From positions 552,501-616,500 of the forward strand of contig CAJNDS010002129.1 of NCBI GenBank assembly GCA_905221605.1: a DNA stretch of 64,000 nucleotides, read 5' to 3'. A program made the translations under genes and the position numbers. Shown one piece after another: positions 11,241 through 23,193 of this stretch (the first letter of the stretch is position 1; every line of letters starts with the position of its first letter). A model generated the notes under the pieces. It was not told where the DNA came from. It did not search any database and saw only the letters and a list, made by a program, of their open reading frames with translations. The stretch is from Symbiodinium natans. Its lineage: Eukaryota; Sar; Dinophyceae; Suessiales; Symbiodiniaceae.

Positions 11241-13090
11241 ATGATTGGGGGTGCAGCAGGACTGCTCTCGAACATCGGCATCTGGGTGGCTTGGCTCGGT
11301 TTTGTTGCTGCTTGATGTAATGCCAGAGGGCTTCAGAGCGGGCATGTGCCAGTTCGCAATTCATTCCATGCATCGGCAGGTGGCCATCACTTTGGCCACG
11401 TGGGGGATCTCATGGCTGGTGGCCGCACCCGTTAGTTGCCATGAAGTGCCTTCATGTGCCAAGCACCTGCAGACTTACCCTGGCTACTACCACGTGATCT
11501 CGGCTGCAGCATTGGTGGCCATGCTGGGCCATGAGGTGCTGAGCCTCATCGCTACCTACATGGGAGCTCAAGAGACGCAAGCCCTGGTGCCCCATCTGCA
11601 GAGCCGCTTCTTGCCCACTCTGCTGCTGGCCGTGATGTTCGGCGTGCTCGCGACCGCCGAGCGCCTCTTCTCCCGTGCAGAGTGGACCATCGCACACGTC
11701 ATGCCCAGTGCCGACGGCCTCACAGCTCCTGGCCGCCCAGTGTACACGATGCAGTACATGGAGTGGGGGATCAACGTCCCGATCATGCTGATCCTGTCAG
11801 GATACTGCACGCTCGGGCGCCCTTTACGTGAGGTGTCTCGACCGCTGATCGTCACCAACGTCTACGTCATCTTATGTTGGGTGGCCACTGCGACTGAGAG
11901 TGCCTTCCTGAAGTGGTTTCTGATCGGAGTGTCCTTTGCCATGTACGCCTGGGCCTCTTACGACATGCTGAACTGGTGCTCGGCCTACGAGAGAACTGCG
12001 CCGATGGATCTTCCTAGCCGCAGCCTTCGGCCCTTCCTTTCTTCTGGCCTGGTGGCGCACTTGCTCCTGTACGGTGTGGTGTACATGGCATCTGTGGTCG
12101 GCATCATGGATGCACACACGGAGCGCAAGTCCTTCTTTGCCTTGACCTTCGGAGCCAAGCTCGCCTACAGCGCGGCCTTCGTGTTCATCCGAGCAGACGA
12201 GTACCACAAGACCCTGACCGACGTGCTGCGCAAGGTGAGTGTCTCCAATGTTGGCCCCTGGGCATCTGCTGGTGCAGATTTTAATCAATGTCAACATGTC
12301 ATTGCAAGTTGGGTTTCCAAAATCGCAAACAATCCACTGCTTTTCACGCTAAAGCTTTTCCTCCAGCGGTGGTCCAGGTATGATCTCTATCTTGAGGGGC
12401 AGCTTTGACATCATTCTTCCGTGCGTGCTGGATGCTGCCGGCCGCTGCAAGCTTCCCGACAAGTATTCGGGCGACATGACAAAGTTGGAGAAGATCCTCG
12501 GCTATGGCGTGTCGGGTGCAAACCTGAAGGACCTGCTTGCCGGCGACGAGCAGAAGAAAGACTTCTCAGCTTACGTGCGGAACGTGCTGCGCCAGGCGGA
12601 CTGCCCGCAAGCTTTCAACTCGGCCACCCTCTCAACACAGGGTGCCTGGAGCTGTGACTCTGGAGCAATGCCTCCTATCGCCCAAGTGCTGCACAGCAAG
12701 ATCCAGCAGAAATCTCAGCAGAAGCTGAACACCACGCTCCACCTGTCCGTCGTGCCGCGCTCGGCACTCAGCTTGGGCAAGGAGCGTCAGCTGGTCGCCG
12801 CCTTCCAGATCGCCACCGAAGGCCCGAACGATCAGGAGGAGCCCGCGGCAGCAGCAGTGACAAACTTCGAGACGTTCAAGGCAGGACAAAGCTCCATGGG
12901 CGGATCCACTGCCAATCCCACAAGCGAGGGCTCCTCGCACGGCATTGTCGCCAACCTCGCGGACCTCACCAAGCTCGGGGCATCGGGCATGCTTGGCACC
13001 CCGGAGTTCACTGACGAGGCCAGCGAGTACTGGGGCCACACCGCTTCTGACGAGTCCAGCCAGAAAGACTTCGCAGGGGACAGGATGTGA
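11241..13090 (+). CDS. Rhodopsin-like/PAS-like protein, copy 3
   Basis: Exons by homology: 11241-11303, 11380-12238, 12378-13090. Intron 1 is 76 bp instead of 78 because AGAAAGGGC is AGAGGGC here. That 2-bp loss makes one frame read straight through the intron into exon 2 from 11245, an apparent 387-aa ORF that I treat as a by-product. The spliced protein matches copies 4 and 1 almost completely, with SSMGGS and DFAGDRM in the PAS exon. Confidence 0.65.
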
Positions 13091-13211
13091 TTCTGATGAT
13101 TTCTGATGTGGCAGGTAGGTAAGCTCTGGCAAGACATGGCAAGACATGGCAAGACATCAGTCTGCTCCAAAACAAAACTTTGTCGCTACGTGCTCTCCAG
13201 CCCAGGAAACC

Positions 13212-13868
13212 ATGTCCCACCTGGGCGCCTTTGCGCAGGTCGCCGTGGGTGCCGTGGCCTTCGACGCGCGCGTCGTGGGTGTCTGGGAAGGCAACGTGGC
13301 CAAGGCCTTGGGCGGCTATCGCCAGCGTATCGAGTTCCTGAACGACTGCTTGCATGCCAACATCACCGTCATGGGGCAGACGCTGTCGGCCACCTTCCGC
13401 ATGGACGCATCCAAAGGCCACCTGGACATCCAGGTGATTCCTAGTGGGAGCAGCTGCCCACCACCCGCCATCCCATACATCTTCAAGTTCGAAGACGGCT
13501 GTTTGCATCTCTGCGGGCCGGGTACCTCAAGCTTGAGGCGCCCGCAGAGCTTCGACGGCCCCGGCCTCTGCATCATGGAGCGGACGCAGAAGTTCGTGGA
13601 GCAGCCAATGCAGCGCCCAGCGCGTTCCTTTGCTCCCGAGCTGGAGCCTGACCCGGAGTTCAGCCGCAACACCACCGACGAGACGAGGTCGCAGGCCTCC
13701 CTGCGCACTGCACGCCTGAAGGAGGACCTCAGCCAACTGAGCCAGGGCAAGATCCAGAAGACATCCAGCCAGAAGATGTTCGGCTGGATTGAAGAGCAGC
13801 CAGCCGTGGCTGCCTCTGCCCTGGTCGCCGTGACTAGTGCTGTCATCGCGCTTCGCAAGTCGCTCTGA
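13212..13868 (+). CDS. TIGR03067-like protein, copy 3
   Basis: A 218-aa frame (ATG 13212), 121 bp after the preceding stop. The spacer in front is the copy-1 type, with duplicated CAAGACATGG, although the preceding gene body belongs to the copy-2/5 class. This is one of the clearest signs of mosaicism. Confidence 0.7.
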   Translation: MSHLGAFAQVAVGAVAFDARVVGVWEGNVAKALGGYRQRIEFLNDCLHANITVMGQTLSATFRMDASKGHLDIQVIPSGSSCPPPAIPYIFKFEDGCLHLCGPGTSSLRRPQSFDGPGLCIMERTQKFVEQPMQRPARSFAPELEPDPEFSRNTTDETRSQASLRTARLKEDLSQLSQGKIQKTSSQKMFGWIEEQPAVAASALVAVTSAVIALRKSL

Positions 13869-14942
13869 GGCTGCGTGGTGCCATGAGAGCATGAGCAATG
13901 CCTAGTTCCAGTTCCAGGGGTGGAGCCCAGGAGCCCAATTCTGGACTCTTCCTCTTACCGCGAAGCTGACGCTTAAGAGCCACCGCAATTTCCCAAACAT
14001 CCTCAACATCCCTGAACTACTATCGAAGCCCGGCTAGCTTGTGAATCACGTGCAGTGAGCTCTTGTTGCAAGCCTCGCGCCATTCTGATGCCAAGGGCCC
14101 GACTAAACTACGGACATGGACATCGTTGGCACGTCAATGTAGCGGCGACGTCTGATGTTTGCATATGTTCTGCATATGTTTGTCTGAAGGCATGGCCGGG
14201 CCGAGACGGTTCATGTGAGCAGCAGCCGGTGCGCCTGCACCACGCTGCACCCAGCTACGTTGTGTGATGATGCCTCTGGTAGCACGAGCCATTCAAGCCT
14301 GTATAGGCATAGGCTTACACTGTATGCCATGTGGCAAAGTGCGACTATCAGATGTGCGAAATGACGGGTTAGAATGTGGATGGGGGCACGTCAGCCAGAG
14401 AAGGACATCACCATGTTCCCTACCGATCTCCAGGGCGTACAGACTGTGACGCGCGGCGCACACGAGCCCACTGGACCTCGAGTTTCAAGTTTCGGCGCAT
14501 GCCAGTGCCTTCAGCAGGCCTTGAGCAACAGACGGACAGACCCGTCTGGTGCCGCCTGGTGCCGCCTTGTCTGCGGGCCTATTTCAAAACTGGCGCGCAA
14601 CCCTTTTTCGACTCTCGCTTCTTGATTTTCCATCGCGCGGCGCTTTCGACCCGTTTCCCGTTTCAAGACTTCGCAGACAGCGACGCTGATGGTTGAAAAG
14701 TCGCAGCTTGCTGCTAGCAAGGGCCTGGAGAAGAATGGCCGCTTCAATTGTGATCTGCTAAGTGATCTGCAAGTGTTTTGGCTGAAGCTCTGTGTGAGAC
14801 TGGCACCCACTGCTGCCCTCGCAGACCGCAAATCATGGCCGGCAAAGGACTGGCTTCGAATCTCTTTGACTTGTGCTCACTTTGATCGCAGCCTCTGCCG
14901 TACTTCACATGTAGCTCGCCAAGTCCCAAGAAGCGACTGAAC
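13869..14942 (+). other. Inter-unit spacer, copies 3/4
   Basis: About 1.07 kb without supported exons; near-identical to the spacer before copy 2 (GATGATGCCTCTGG and ACGGACAGACCCG variants). One small insertion (AGCTCGCCAAGTCCC for AGCTCCAAGTCCC) lies close upstream of exon 1. Confidence 0.5.
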
Positions 14943-16794
14943 ATGATTGGGGGTGCAGCAGGACTGCTCTCGAACATCGGCATCTGGGTGGCTTGGCTCG
15001 GTTTTGTTGCTGCTTGATGTAATGCCAGAAAGGGCTTCAGAGCGGGCATGTGAAAGTTCGCAATTCATTCCATGCATCGGCAGGTGGCCATCACTTTGGC
15101 CACGTGGGGGATCTCATGGCTGGTGGCCGCACCCGTTAGTTGCCATGAAGTGCCTTCATGTGCCAAGCACCTGCAGACTTACCCTGGCTACTACCACGTG
15201 ATCTCGGCTGCAGCATTGGTGGCCATGCTGGGCCATGAGGTGCTGAGCCTCATCGCTACCTACATGGGAGCTCAAGAGACGCAAGCCCTGGTGCCCCATC
15301 TGCAGAGCCGCTTCTTGCCCACTCTGCTGCTGGCCGTGATGTTCGGCGTGCTCGCGACCGCCGAGCGCCTCTTCTCCCGTGCAGAGTGGACCATCGCGCA
15401 CGTCATGCCCAGTGCCGACGGCCTCACAGCTCCTGGCCGCCCAGTGTACACGATGCAGTACATGGAGTGGGGGATCAACGTCCCGATCATGCTGATCCTG
15501 TCAGGATACTGCACGCTCGGGCGCCCTTTACGTGAGGTGTCTCGACCGCTGATCGTCACCAACGTCTACGTCATCTTATGTTGGGTGGCCACTGCGACTG
15601 AGAGTGCCTTCCTGAAGTGGTTTCTGATCGGAGTGTCCTTTGCCATGTACGCCTGGGCCTCTTACGACATGCTGAACTGGTGCTCGGCCTACGAGAGAAC
15701 TGCGCCGATGGATCTTCCTAGCCGCAGCCTTCGGCCCTTCCTTTCTTCTGGCCTGGTGGCGCACTTGCTCCTGTACGGTGTGGTGTACATGGCATCTGTG
15801 GTCGGCATCATGGATGCACACACGGAGCGCAAGTCCTTCTTTGCCTTGACCTTCGGAGCCAAGCTCGCCTACAGCGCGGCCTTCGTGTTCATCCGAGCAG
15901 ACGAGTACCACAAGACCCTGACCGACGTGCTACGCAAGGTGAGTGTCTCCAATGTTGGTCCCTGGACATCTGTTGGTGCAGATTTTAATCAATGTCAACA
16001 TGTCATTGCAAGTTGGGTTTCCAAAATCTCAAACAATCCACTGCTCTTCACACTAAAGCTTTTCCTTAAGCGATGGTCCAGGTATGATCTCTATCTTGAG
16101 GGGCAGCTTTGACATCATTCTTCCGTGCGTGCTGGATGCTGCCGGCCGCTGCAAGCTTCCCGACAAGTATTCGGGCGACATGACAAAGTTGGAGAAGATC
16201 CTCGGCTATGGCGTGTCGGGTGCAAACCTGAAGGACCTGCTTGCCGGCGACGAGCAGAAGAAAGACTTCTCAGCTTACGTGCGGAACGTGCTGCGCCAGG
16301 CGGACTGCCCGCAAGCTTTCAACTCGGCCACCCTCTCAACACAGGGTGCCTGGAGCTGTGACTCTGGAGCAATGCCTCCTATCGCCCAAGTGCTGCACAG
16401 CAAGATCCAGCAGAAATCTCAGCAGAAGCTGAACACCACGCTCCACCTGTCCGTCGTGCCGCGCTCGGCGCTCAGCTTGGGCAAGGAGCGTCAGCTGGTC
16501 GCTGCCTTCCAGATCGCCACCGAAGGCCCGAACGATCAGGAGGAGCCCGCGGCAGCAGCAGTGACAAACTTCGAGACGTTCAAGGCAGGACAAAGCTCCA
16601 TGGGCGGATCCACTGCCAATCCCACAAGCGAGGGCTCCTCGCACGGCATTGTCGCCAACCTCGCGGACCTCACCAAGCTCGGGGCATCGGGCATGCTTGG
16701 CACCCCGGAGTTCACTGACGAGGCCAGCGAGTACTGGGGCCACACCGCTTCTGACGAGTCCAGCCAGAAAGACTTCGCAGGGGACAGGATGTGA
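14943..16794 (+). CDS. Rhodopsin-like/PAS-like protein, copy 4
   Basis: Exons by homology: 14943-15005, 15084-15942, 16082-16794. Exon 2 and intron 2 carry the copy-1 variants (GCGCACGTC, CTACGCAAG, GGACATCTGTTGG, TTAAGCGATGG), while the PAS exon has the SSMGGS allele of copies 2, 3 and 5. A crossover or conversion edge therefore lies within this copy. Confidence 0.65.
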
Positions 16795-16889
16795 TTCTGA
16801 TGTGATAGGTAGGCAAGCTCTGGCAAGTTATCAATCTTCTCCAAGGCATTCCAAACTCTGTCGCTGCGTGCTCTCCAGCCCAGGAAACC

Positions 16890-17546
16890 ATGTCCCACCT
16901 GGGCGCCTTTGCGCAGGTCGCCGTGGGTGCCGTGGCCTTCGACGCGCGCGTCGTGGGCGTCTGGGAAGGCAACGTGGCCAAGGCCTTGGGCGGCTATCGC
17001 CAGCGTATCGAGTTCCTGAACGACTGCTTGCATGCCAACATCACCGTCATGGGGCAGACGCTGTCGGCCACCTTCCGCATGGACGCATCAAAAGGCCACC
17101 TGGACATCCAGGTGATTCCTAGTGGGACAAGCTGCCCACCACCCGCCATCCCATACATCTTCAAGTTCGAAGACGGCTGTTTGCATCTCTGCGGGCCGGG
17201 TACCTCAAGCTTGAGGCGCCCGCAGAGCTTCGATGGCCCCGGCCTCTGCATCATGGAGCGGACGCAGAAGTTCGTGGAGCAGCCAATGCAGCGCCCAGCG
17301 CGTTCCTTTGCTCCCGAGCTGGAGCCTGACCCGGAGTTTAGCCGCAACACCACCGACGAGACGAGGTCGCAGGCCTCCCTGCGTACTGCACGCCTGAAGG
17401 AGGACCTCAGCCAACTGAGCCAGGGCAAGATCCAGAAGACATCCAGCCAGAAGATGTTCGGCTGGATTGAAGAGCAGCCAGCCGTGGCTGCCTCTGCCCT
17501 GGTCGCCGTGACTAGTGCTGTCATCGCGCTTCGCAAGTCGCTCTGA
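16890..17546 (+). CDS. TIGR03067-like protein, copy 4
   Basis: A 218-aa frame (ATG 16890), only 95 bp after the PAS exon stop, the shortest such gap in the array. It has IPSGTSCPP where the others have IPSGSSCPP. Confidence 0.7.
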   Translation: MSHLGAFAQVAVGAVAFDARVVGVWEGNVAKALGGYRQRIEFLNDCLHANITVMGQTLSATFRMDASKGHLDIQVIPSGTSCPPPAIPYIFKFEDGCLHLCGPGTSSLRRPQSFDGPGLCIMERTQKFVEQPMQRPARSFAPELEPDPEFSRNTTDETRSQASLRTARLKEDLSQLSQGKIQKTSSQKMFGWIEEQPAVAASALVAVTSAVIALRKSL

Positions 17547-18620
17547 GGCTGCGTGGTGCCATGAGAGCATGAGCAATGCCTAGTTCCAGTTCCAGGGGTG
17601 GAGCCCGGAGCCCAATTCTGGACTCTTCCTCTTACCGCGAAGCTGACGCTTAAGAGCCACCGCAATTTCCCAAACATCCTCAACATCCCTGAACTACTAT
17701 CGAAGCCCGGCTAGCTTGTGAATCACGTGCGGCGAGCTCTTGTTGCAAGCCTCGCGCCATTCTGATGCCAAGGGCCCGACTAAACTACGGACATGGACAT
17801 CGTTGGCACGTCAATGTAGCGGCGACGTCTGATGTTTGCATATGGCATGTGTTCGGCATACGTTTGTCTGAAGGCATGGCCGGGCCGAGACAGTTCATGT
17901 GAGCAGCCGGGTGCGCCCTGCACCACGCTGCACCCAGCTACGTTGTGTGACGATGCCTCTGGTAGCACGAGCCGTTCAAGCAGGTATAGACATAGGCTTA
18001 CACTATGTGCCATGTGGCAAAGTGCGACTGTCAGATGTGCGAAATGACGCGTTAGAGTGTGGATGGGGGCACGTCGACCAGAGAAGGATATCACCCATGG
18101 TTGTTCCCTTCCGATCTCCAGGGCGTACAGACTGTGACGCGCGGCGCACACGAGCCCACTGGACCTCGAGTTTCAAGTTTCGGCGCATGCCAGTTCCTTC
18201 AGCAGGCCTTGAGCAACAGACTGACAGACCCGTCTGGTGCCGCCTGGTGCCGCCTTGTCTGCGGGCCTATTTCAAAACTGGCGCGCAACCCTTTTTCGAC
18301 TCTCGCTTCTTGATTTTCCATCGTGCGGCGCTTTCGACCCGTTTCAAGACTCCGCAGACAGCGACGCTGATGGTTGAAAAGTCGCCGCTTGCTGCTAGCA
18401 AGGGCCCGGAGAAGAATGGCCGCTTCAATTGTGATCTGCTAGTGATCTGCAAGTGTTTTGGCTGAAGCTCTGTGTGAGACTGGCACCCACTGCTACCCTC
18501 GCAGACCGCAAATCATGGCCGGCAAAGGACTGGCTTCGAATCTCTTTGACTTGTGCTCACTTTGATCGCAGCCTCTGCCGTACTTCACATGTAGCTCCAA
18601 GTCCCAAGAAGCGACTGAAC
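17547..18620 (+). other. Inter-unit spacer, copies 4/5
   Basis: About 1.07 kb without supported exons. The distal half is of the copy-3 class (GATATCACCCATGG block, missing CCCGTTT). Frames longer than 150 codons here (for example 17899-18465) cross both spacer halves and lack any domain, so I leave them out. Confidence 0.5.
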
Positions 18621-20472
18621 ATGATTGGGGGTGCAGCAGGACTGCTCTCGAACATCGGCATCTGGGTGGCTTGGCTCGGTTTTGTTGCTGCTTGATGTAA
18701 TGCCAGAAAGGGCTTCAGAGCGGGCAGATGAAAGTTCGCAATTCATTCCATGCATCGGCAGGTGGCCATCACTTTGGCCACGTGGGGGATCTCATGGCTG
18801 GTGGCCGCACCCGTTAGTTGCCATGAAGTGCCTTCATGTGCCAAGCACCTGCAGACTTACCCTGGCTACTACCACGTGATCTCGGCTGCAGCATTGGTGG
18901 CCATGCTGGGCCATGAGGTGCTGAGCCTCATCGCTACCTACATGGGAGCTCAAGAGACGCAAGCCCTGGTGCCCCATCTGCAGAGCCGCTTCTTGCCCAC
19001 TCTGCTGCTGGCCGTGATGTTCGGCGTGCTCGCGACCGCCGAGCGCCTCTTCTCCCGTGCAGAGTGGACCATCGCACACGTCATGCCCAGTGCCGACGGC
19101 CTCACAGCTCCTGGCCGCCCAGTGTACACGATGCAGTACATGGAGTGGGGGATCAACGTCCCGATCATGCTGATCCTGTCAGGATACTGCACGCTCGGGC
19201 GCCCTTTACGTGAGGTGTCTCGACCGCTGATCGTCACCAACGTCTACGTCATCTTATGTTGGGTGGCCACTGCGACTGAGAGTGCCTTCCTGAAGTGGTT
19301 TCTGATCGGAGTGTCCTTTGCCATGTACGCCTGGGCCTCTTACGACATGCTGAACTGGTGCTCGGCCTACGAGAGAACTGCGCCGATGGATCTTCCTAGC
19401 CGCAGCCTTCGGCCCTTCCTTTCTTCTGGCCTGGTGGCGCACTTGCTCCTGTACGGTGTGGTGTACATGGCATCTGTGGTCGGCATCATGGATGCACACA
19501 CGGAGCGCAAGTCCTTCTTTGCCTTGACCTTCGGAGCCAAGCTCGCCTACAGCGCGGCCTTCGTGTTCATCCGAGCAGACGAGTACCACAAGACCCTGAC
19601 CGACGTGCTGCGCAAGGTGAGTGTCTCCAATGTTGGCCCCTGGGCATCTGCTGGTGCAGATTTTAATCAATGTCAACATGTCATTGCAAGATGGGTTTCC
19701 AAAATCGCAAACAATCCACTGCTTTTCACGCTAAAGCTTTTCCTCCAGCGGTGGTCCAGGTATGATCTCTATCTTGAGGGGCAGCTTTGACATCATTCTT
19801 CCGTGCGTGCTGGATGCTGCCGGCCGCTGCAAGCTTCCCGACAAGTATTCGGGCGACATGACAAAGTTGGAGAAGATCCTCGGCTATGGCGTGTCGGGTG
19901 CAAACCTGAAGGACCTGCTTGCCGGCGACGAGCAGAAGAAAGACTTCTCAGCTTACGTGCGGAACGTGCTGCGCCAGGCGGACTGCCCGCAAGCTTTCAA
20001 CTCGGCCACCCTCTCAACACAGGGTTCCTGGAGCTGTGACTCTGGAGCAATGCCTCCAATCGCCCAAGTGCTGCACAGCAAGATCCAGCAGAAATCTCAG
20101 CAGAAGCTGAACACCACGCTCCACCTGTCCGTCGTGCCGCGCTCGGCGCTCAGCTTGGGCAAGGAGCGTCAGCTGGTCGCTGCCTTCCAGATCGCCACCG
20201 AAGGCCCGAACGATCAGGAGGAGCCCGCGGCAGCAGCAGTGACGAACTTCGAGACGTTCAAGGCAGGACAAAGCTCCATGGGCGGATCCACTGCCAATCC
20301 CACAAGCGAGGGCTCCTCGCACGGCATTGTCGCCAACCTCGCGGACCTCACCAAGCTCGGGGCATCGGGCATGCTTGGCACCCCGGAGTTCACTGACGAG
20401 GCCAGCGAGTACTGGGGCCACACCGCTTCTGACGAGTCCAGCCAGAAAGACTTCGCAGGGGACAGGATATGA
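18621..20472 (+). CDS. Rhodopsin-like/PAS-like protein, copy 5
   Basis: Exons by homology: 18621-18683, 18762-19620, 19760-20472. Two protein changes are private to this copy in the PAS exon: STQGSWSC for STQGAWSC, and a final Ile for Met (GDRI). An S-to-R difference seen in the read-through frame (VIARWVS) falls inside intron 2 and is silent in the spliced product. Confidence 0.65.
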
Positions 20473-20577
20473 TTTTGATGTGATAGGTAGGTAAGCTCTG
20501 GCAAGACATGACAAGACATCAGCCTTCTCCAAAACATTCCAAACTTTGTCGCTGCGTGCTCTCCAGCCCAGGAAACC

Positions 20578-21234
20578 ATGTCGCACCTGGGCGCCTTTGC
20601 GCAGGTCGCCGTGGGTGCCGTGGCCTTCGACGCGCGCGTCGTGGGCGTTTGGGAAGGCAACGTGGCCAAGGCCTTGGGCGGCTATCGCCAGCGAATCGAG
20701 TTCCTGAACGACTGCTTGCATGCCAACATCACCGTCATGGGGCAGACGCTGTCGGCCACCTTCCGTATGGACGCATCCAAAGGCCACCTGGACATCCAGG
20801 TGATTCCTAGTGGGAGCAGCTGCCCACCACCCGCCATCCCCTACATCTTCAAGTTCGAAGACGGCTGTTTGCATCTCTGCGGGCCGGGTACCTCAAGCTT
20901 GAGGCGCCCGCAGAGCTTCGATGGCCCCGGCCTCTGCATCATGGAGCGGACGCAGAAGTTCGTGGAGCAACCAATGCAGCGCCCAGCGCGTTCCTTTGCT
21001 CCCGAGCTGGAGCCTGACCCGGAGTTCAGCCGCAACACCACCGACGAGACGAGGTCGCAGGCCTCCCTGCGTACTGCACGCATGAAGGAGGACCTCAGCC
21101 AACTGAGCCAGGGCAAGATCCAGAAGACATCCAGCCAGAAGATGTTCGGCTGGATTGAAGAGCAGCCAGCCGTGGCTGCCTCTGCCCTGGTGGCCGTGAC
21201 TAGTGCTGTCATCGCGCTTCGCAAGTCGCTCTGA
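20578..21234 (+). CDS. TIGR03067-like protein, copy 5
   Basis: A 218-aa frame (ATG 20578), 105 bp after the PAS exon stop. It shares RMKED with copy 2. It is the last complete gene of the array. Confidence 0.7.
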   Translation: MSHLGAFAQVAVGAVAFDARVVGVWEGNVAKALGGYRQRIEFLNDCLHANITVMGQTLSATFRMDASKGHLDIQVIPSGSSCPPPAIPYIFKFEDGCLHLCGPGTSSLRRPQSFDGPGLCIMERTQKFVEQPMQRPARSFAPELEPDPEFSRNTTDETRSQASLRTARMKEDLSQLSQGKIQKTSSQKMFGWIEEQPAVAASALVAVTSAVIALRKSL

Positions 21235-22065
21235 GGCTGCGTGGTGCCATGAGAGCATGAGCAATGCCTAGTTCCAGTTCCAGGGGTGGAGCCCAGGAGC
21301 CCAATTCTGGACTCTTCCTCTTACCGCGAAGCTGACGCTTAAGAGCCACCGCAATTTCCCAAACATCCTCAACATCCCTGAACTATCGAAGCCCAGTTAG
21401 CTTGTGAATCACGTGCGGTGAGCTCTGGTTGCAAGCCTCGCGCTATTCTGATGCCAAGGGCCCGACTAAACTACGGACATGGACGTCGTTGGCGCGTCAA
21501 TGTAGCGGTGACGTCTGATGTTTGCATATGGCATATGTTCGGCATACGTTTGTCTGAAGGCATGGCCGGGCCGAGACAGTTCATGTGAGCAGCAGCCGGG
21601 TGCGCCCTGCACCACGCTGCACCCAGCTACGTTGTGTGACGATGCCTCTGGTAGCACGAGCCGTTCAAGCCGGTATAGGCATAGGCTTACACCATGCAAA
21701 GTGCGACAATCAGATGTGCGAAATGACGCGTTAGAGTGTGGATTGGGGCACGTCGACCAGAGAAGGATATCACCCAGGTGTTCCCTTCCGATCTCCAGGG
21801 CGTACAGACTGTGGCGCGCGGCGCACACGAGCCCACTGGACCTCGAGTTTCAAGTTTCGTCGCATGCCAGTGCCTTCAGCAGGCCTTGAGCAACAGACTG
21901 ACAGACCCGTCTGGTGCCGCCGAACACTGGCGCGCAACCCTTTTCGACTCTCGCTTCTTGAGTTTCCATCGTGCGGCGCTTTCGACCCGTTTCAAGACTC
22001 CGCAGACAGCGACGCTGATGGTTGAAAAGTCGCCGCTGGCTTCTAGCAAGGGCCTGGAGAAGAAT
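21235..22065 (+). other. Truncated sixth tandem unit (spacer only)
   Basis: This follows the spacer of the copy-3/5 class up to GGCCTGGAGAAGAAT and then departs into unrelated sequence (AGCTCGGCAAG). It has an internal deletion near 21923 (CTGGTGCCGCC then GAACACTGG) relative to other units. The unit ends before the rhodopsin-like start codon, so nothing is encoded. Confidence 0.8.
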
Positions 22066-23193
22066 AGCTCGGCAAGTCTAGCCGGCCTGTAGGCTTGTTC
22101 AGGTGTCCTGCGCGTCATATTGCTGGACATGTTGGAATTGACTATCTTGATTGGGTCAGCTTCGTGATTGTGTCGTTTCCTTCGGTTGTCAGTGGAATTT
22201 TCGCAACAACGGTTGAACTTTGCTACATGTACTTATGTTTCATGATTTTCATGTTCTTGCGCACTTGTTGCGCAAAGATGGTTTTCTTTTGCTGTTGTCT
22301 CCCAGGCCATGCTGCTGACCAGCCGTCCAGTTGTACTTTCCTCGCTCGGAGCTTGGCAGGTCATGGTCGTATTTTGCACGAGGGTCCAGCTGCACAGGTG
22401 TGAGGGGGCTTTATCCAAAGCCCACTACACGCACAGCAGTCATCCCTTGGGCCGTTTTTTTTTCTCTCAGTACTTGGAGAATTCGACCCTGATCTCTGAA
22501 CCCAAAACCGTTGATTGAGCAAGTGTTCCAGCCTTGCCTGAGCCCACAAGGTCGATCGCAGTCAGGAGCAGGCGGCGGATGGTAAGTCACAAGTTTTCCG
22601 ATGAGTAGGCAACATTTCATTGGGGGAGAGGTGGGGGGGGAGGACACCGTTGAATTATAGTGTAATCTCAATATTTGTCTGGAAATATATTTTTGTACAC
22701 ATAGATAAAAGCACATATATATATATATATATGTATGTGACTGATATGATGATATGTTTGTGTGCGCGAGTGGTTGTGTGGTGACATTGTATGGCTTGTG
22801 CAGTAGAGTGTCGTCTTGCATCGAAGGGTACAGGGAAGTTGGGCTGCGCATTGCTCACCTAAAATTCCGAAGCATGTCCGCATCGCCCATGCAAGCCATC
22901 CGCAGTCGCACCAGCACCTCAGCGCAGCGGCAGCGGCCACAGCGCCCGTCAGTCGCCCCAACCCCAGGCAAAGCACGGTAGAGCTCCGAAGTAGCCACGA
23001 CATAACATCTCGGCCCTGCATCCTGAAGCCTGATGCCTTTGGTTCATGGTTGTAAGCCTTTGGTCTTCCTTTCACCTTCTCTCTTCCCTCGTGAAGTACC
23101 CTGGAGCCTTCAATCAGGCCTGACTGATTCTGCATGTCTGTGTGTGTGTGCGAATCTTGACGGTGCAAGCCATATATATGTATATATATGTCT
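22066..23193. other. Gene-free stretch between array and retrotransposon
   Basis: No supported gene. It holds a poly-T tract near 22457, a G-rich run near 22620-22645, a TA microsatellite at about 22715-22733, a GT run near 23140-23150 and a TATATG-rich segment (23170-23193) that forms the left target of the LTR element. Small frames on both strands lack domains. Confidence 0.45.

Larger units (their letters stand above)
3267..22065 (+). repeat. Tandem array of ~3.7 kb gene units (5 complete + 1 partial)
   Basis: The same sequence recurs head to tail. Using the motif before the AGAGAAGGA box as reference, units begin near 3316, 6990, 10686, 14386, 18066 and 21746, giving a period of about 3.68-3.70 kb. 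Each full unit holds a spacer of about 1 kb, a rhodopsin/PAS-like gene and a TIGR03067-like gene. The left end is ragged around 3267-3316, next to a poly-G tract. The sixth unit stops at about 22065, before its first coding exon. The second exon of the main gene encodes the same protein sequence in all five units, so the array is young or actively homogenised. Tandem same-strand arrays are well known in dinoflagellates. Confidence 0.95.

Noticed and set aside
11245-11379. N-terminal extension making a 387-aa rhodopsin-like frame in copy 3
   Set aside because: It is created only by a 2-bp deletion in intron 1; the other four copies cannot encode it, and it is out of frame with the conserved first exon.
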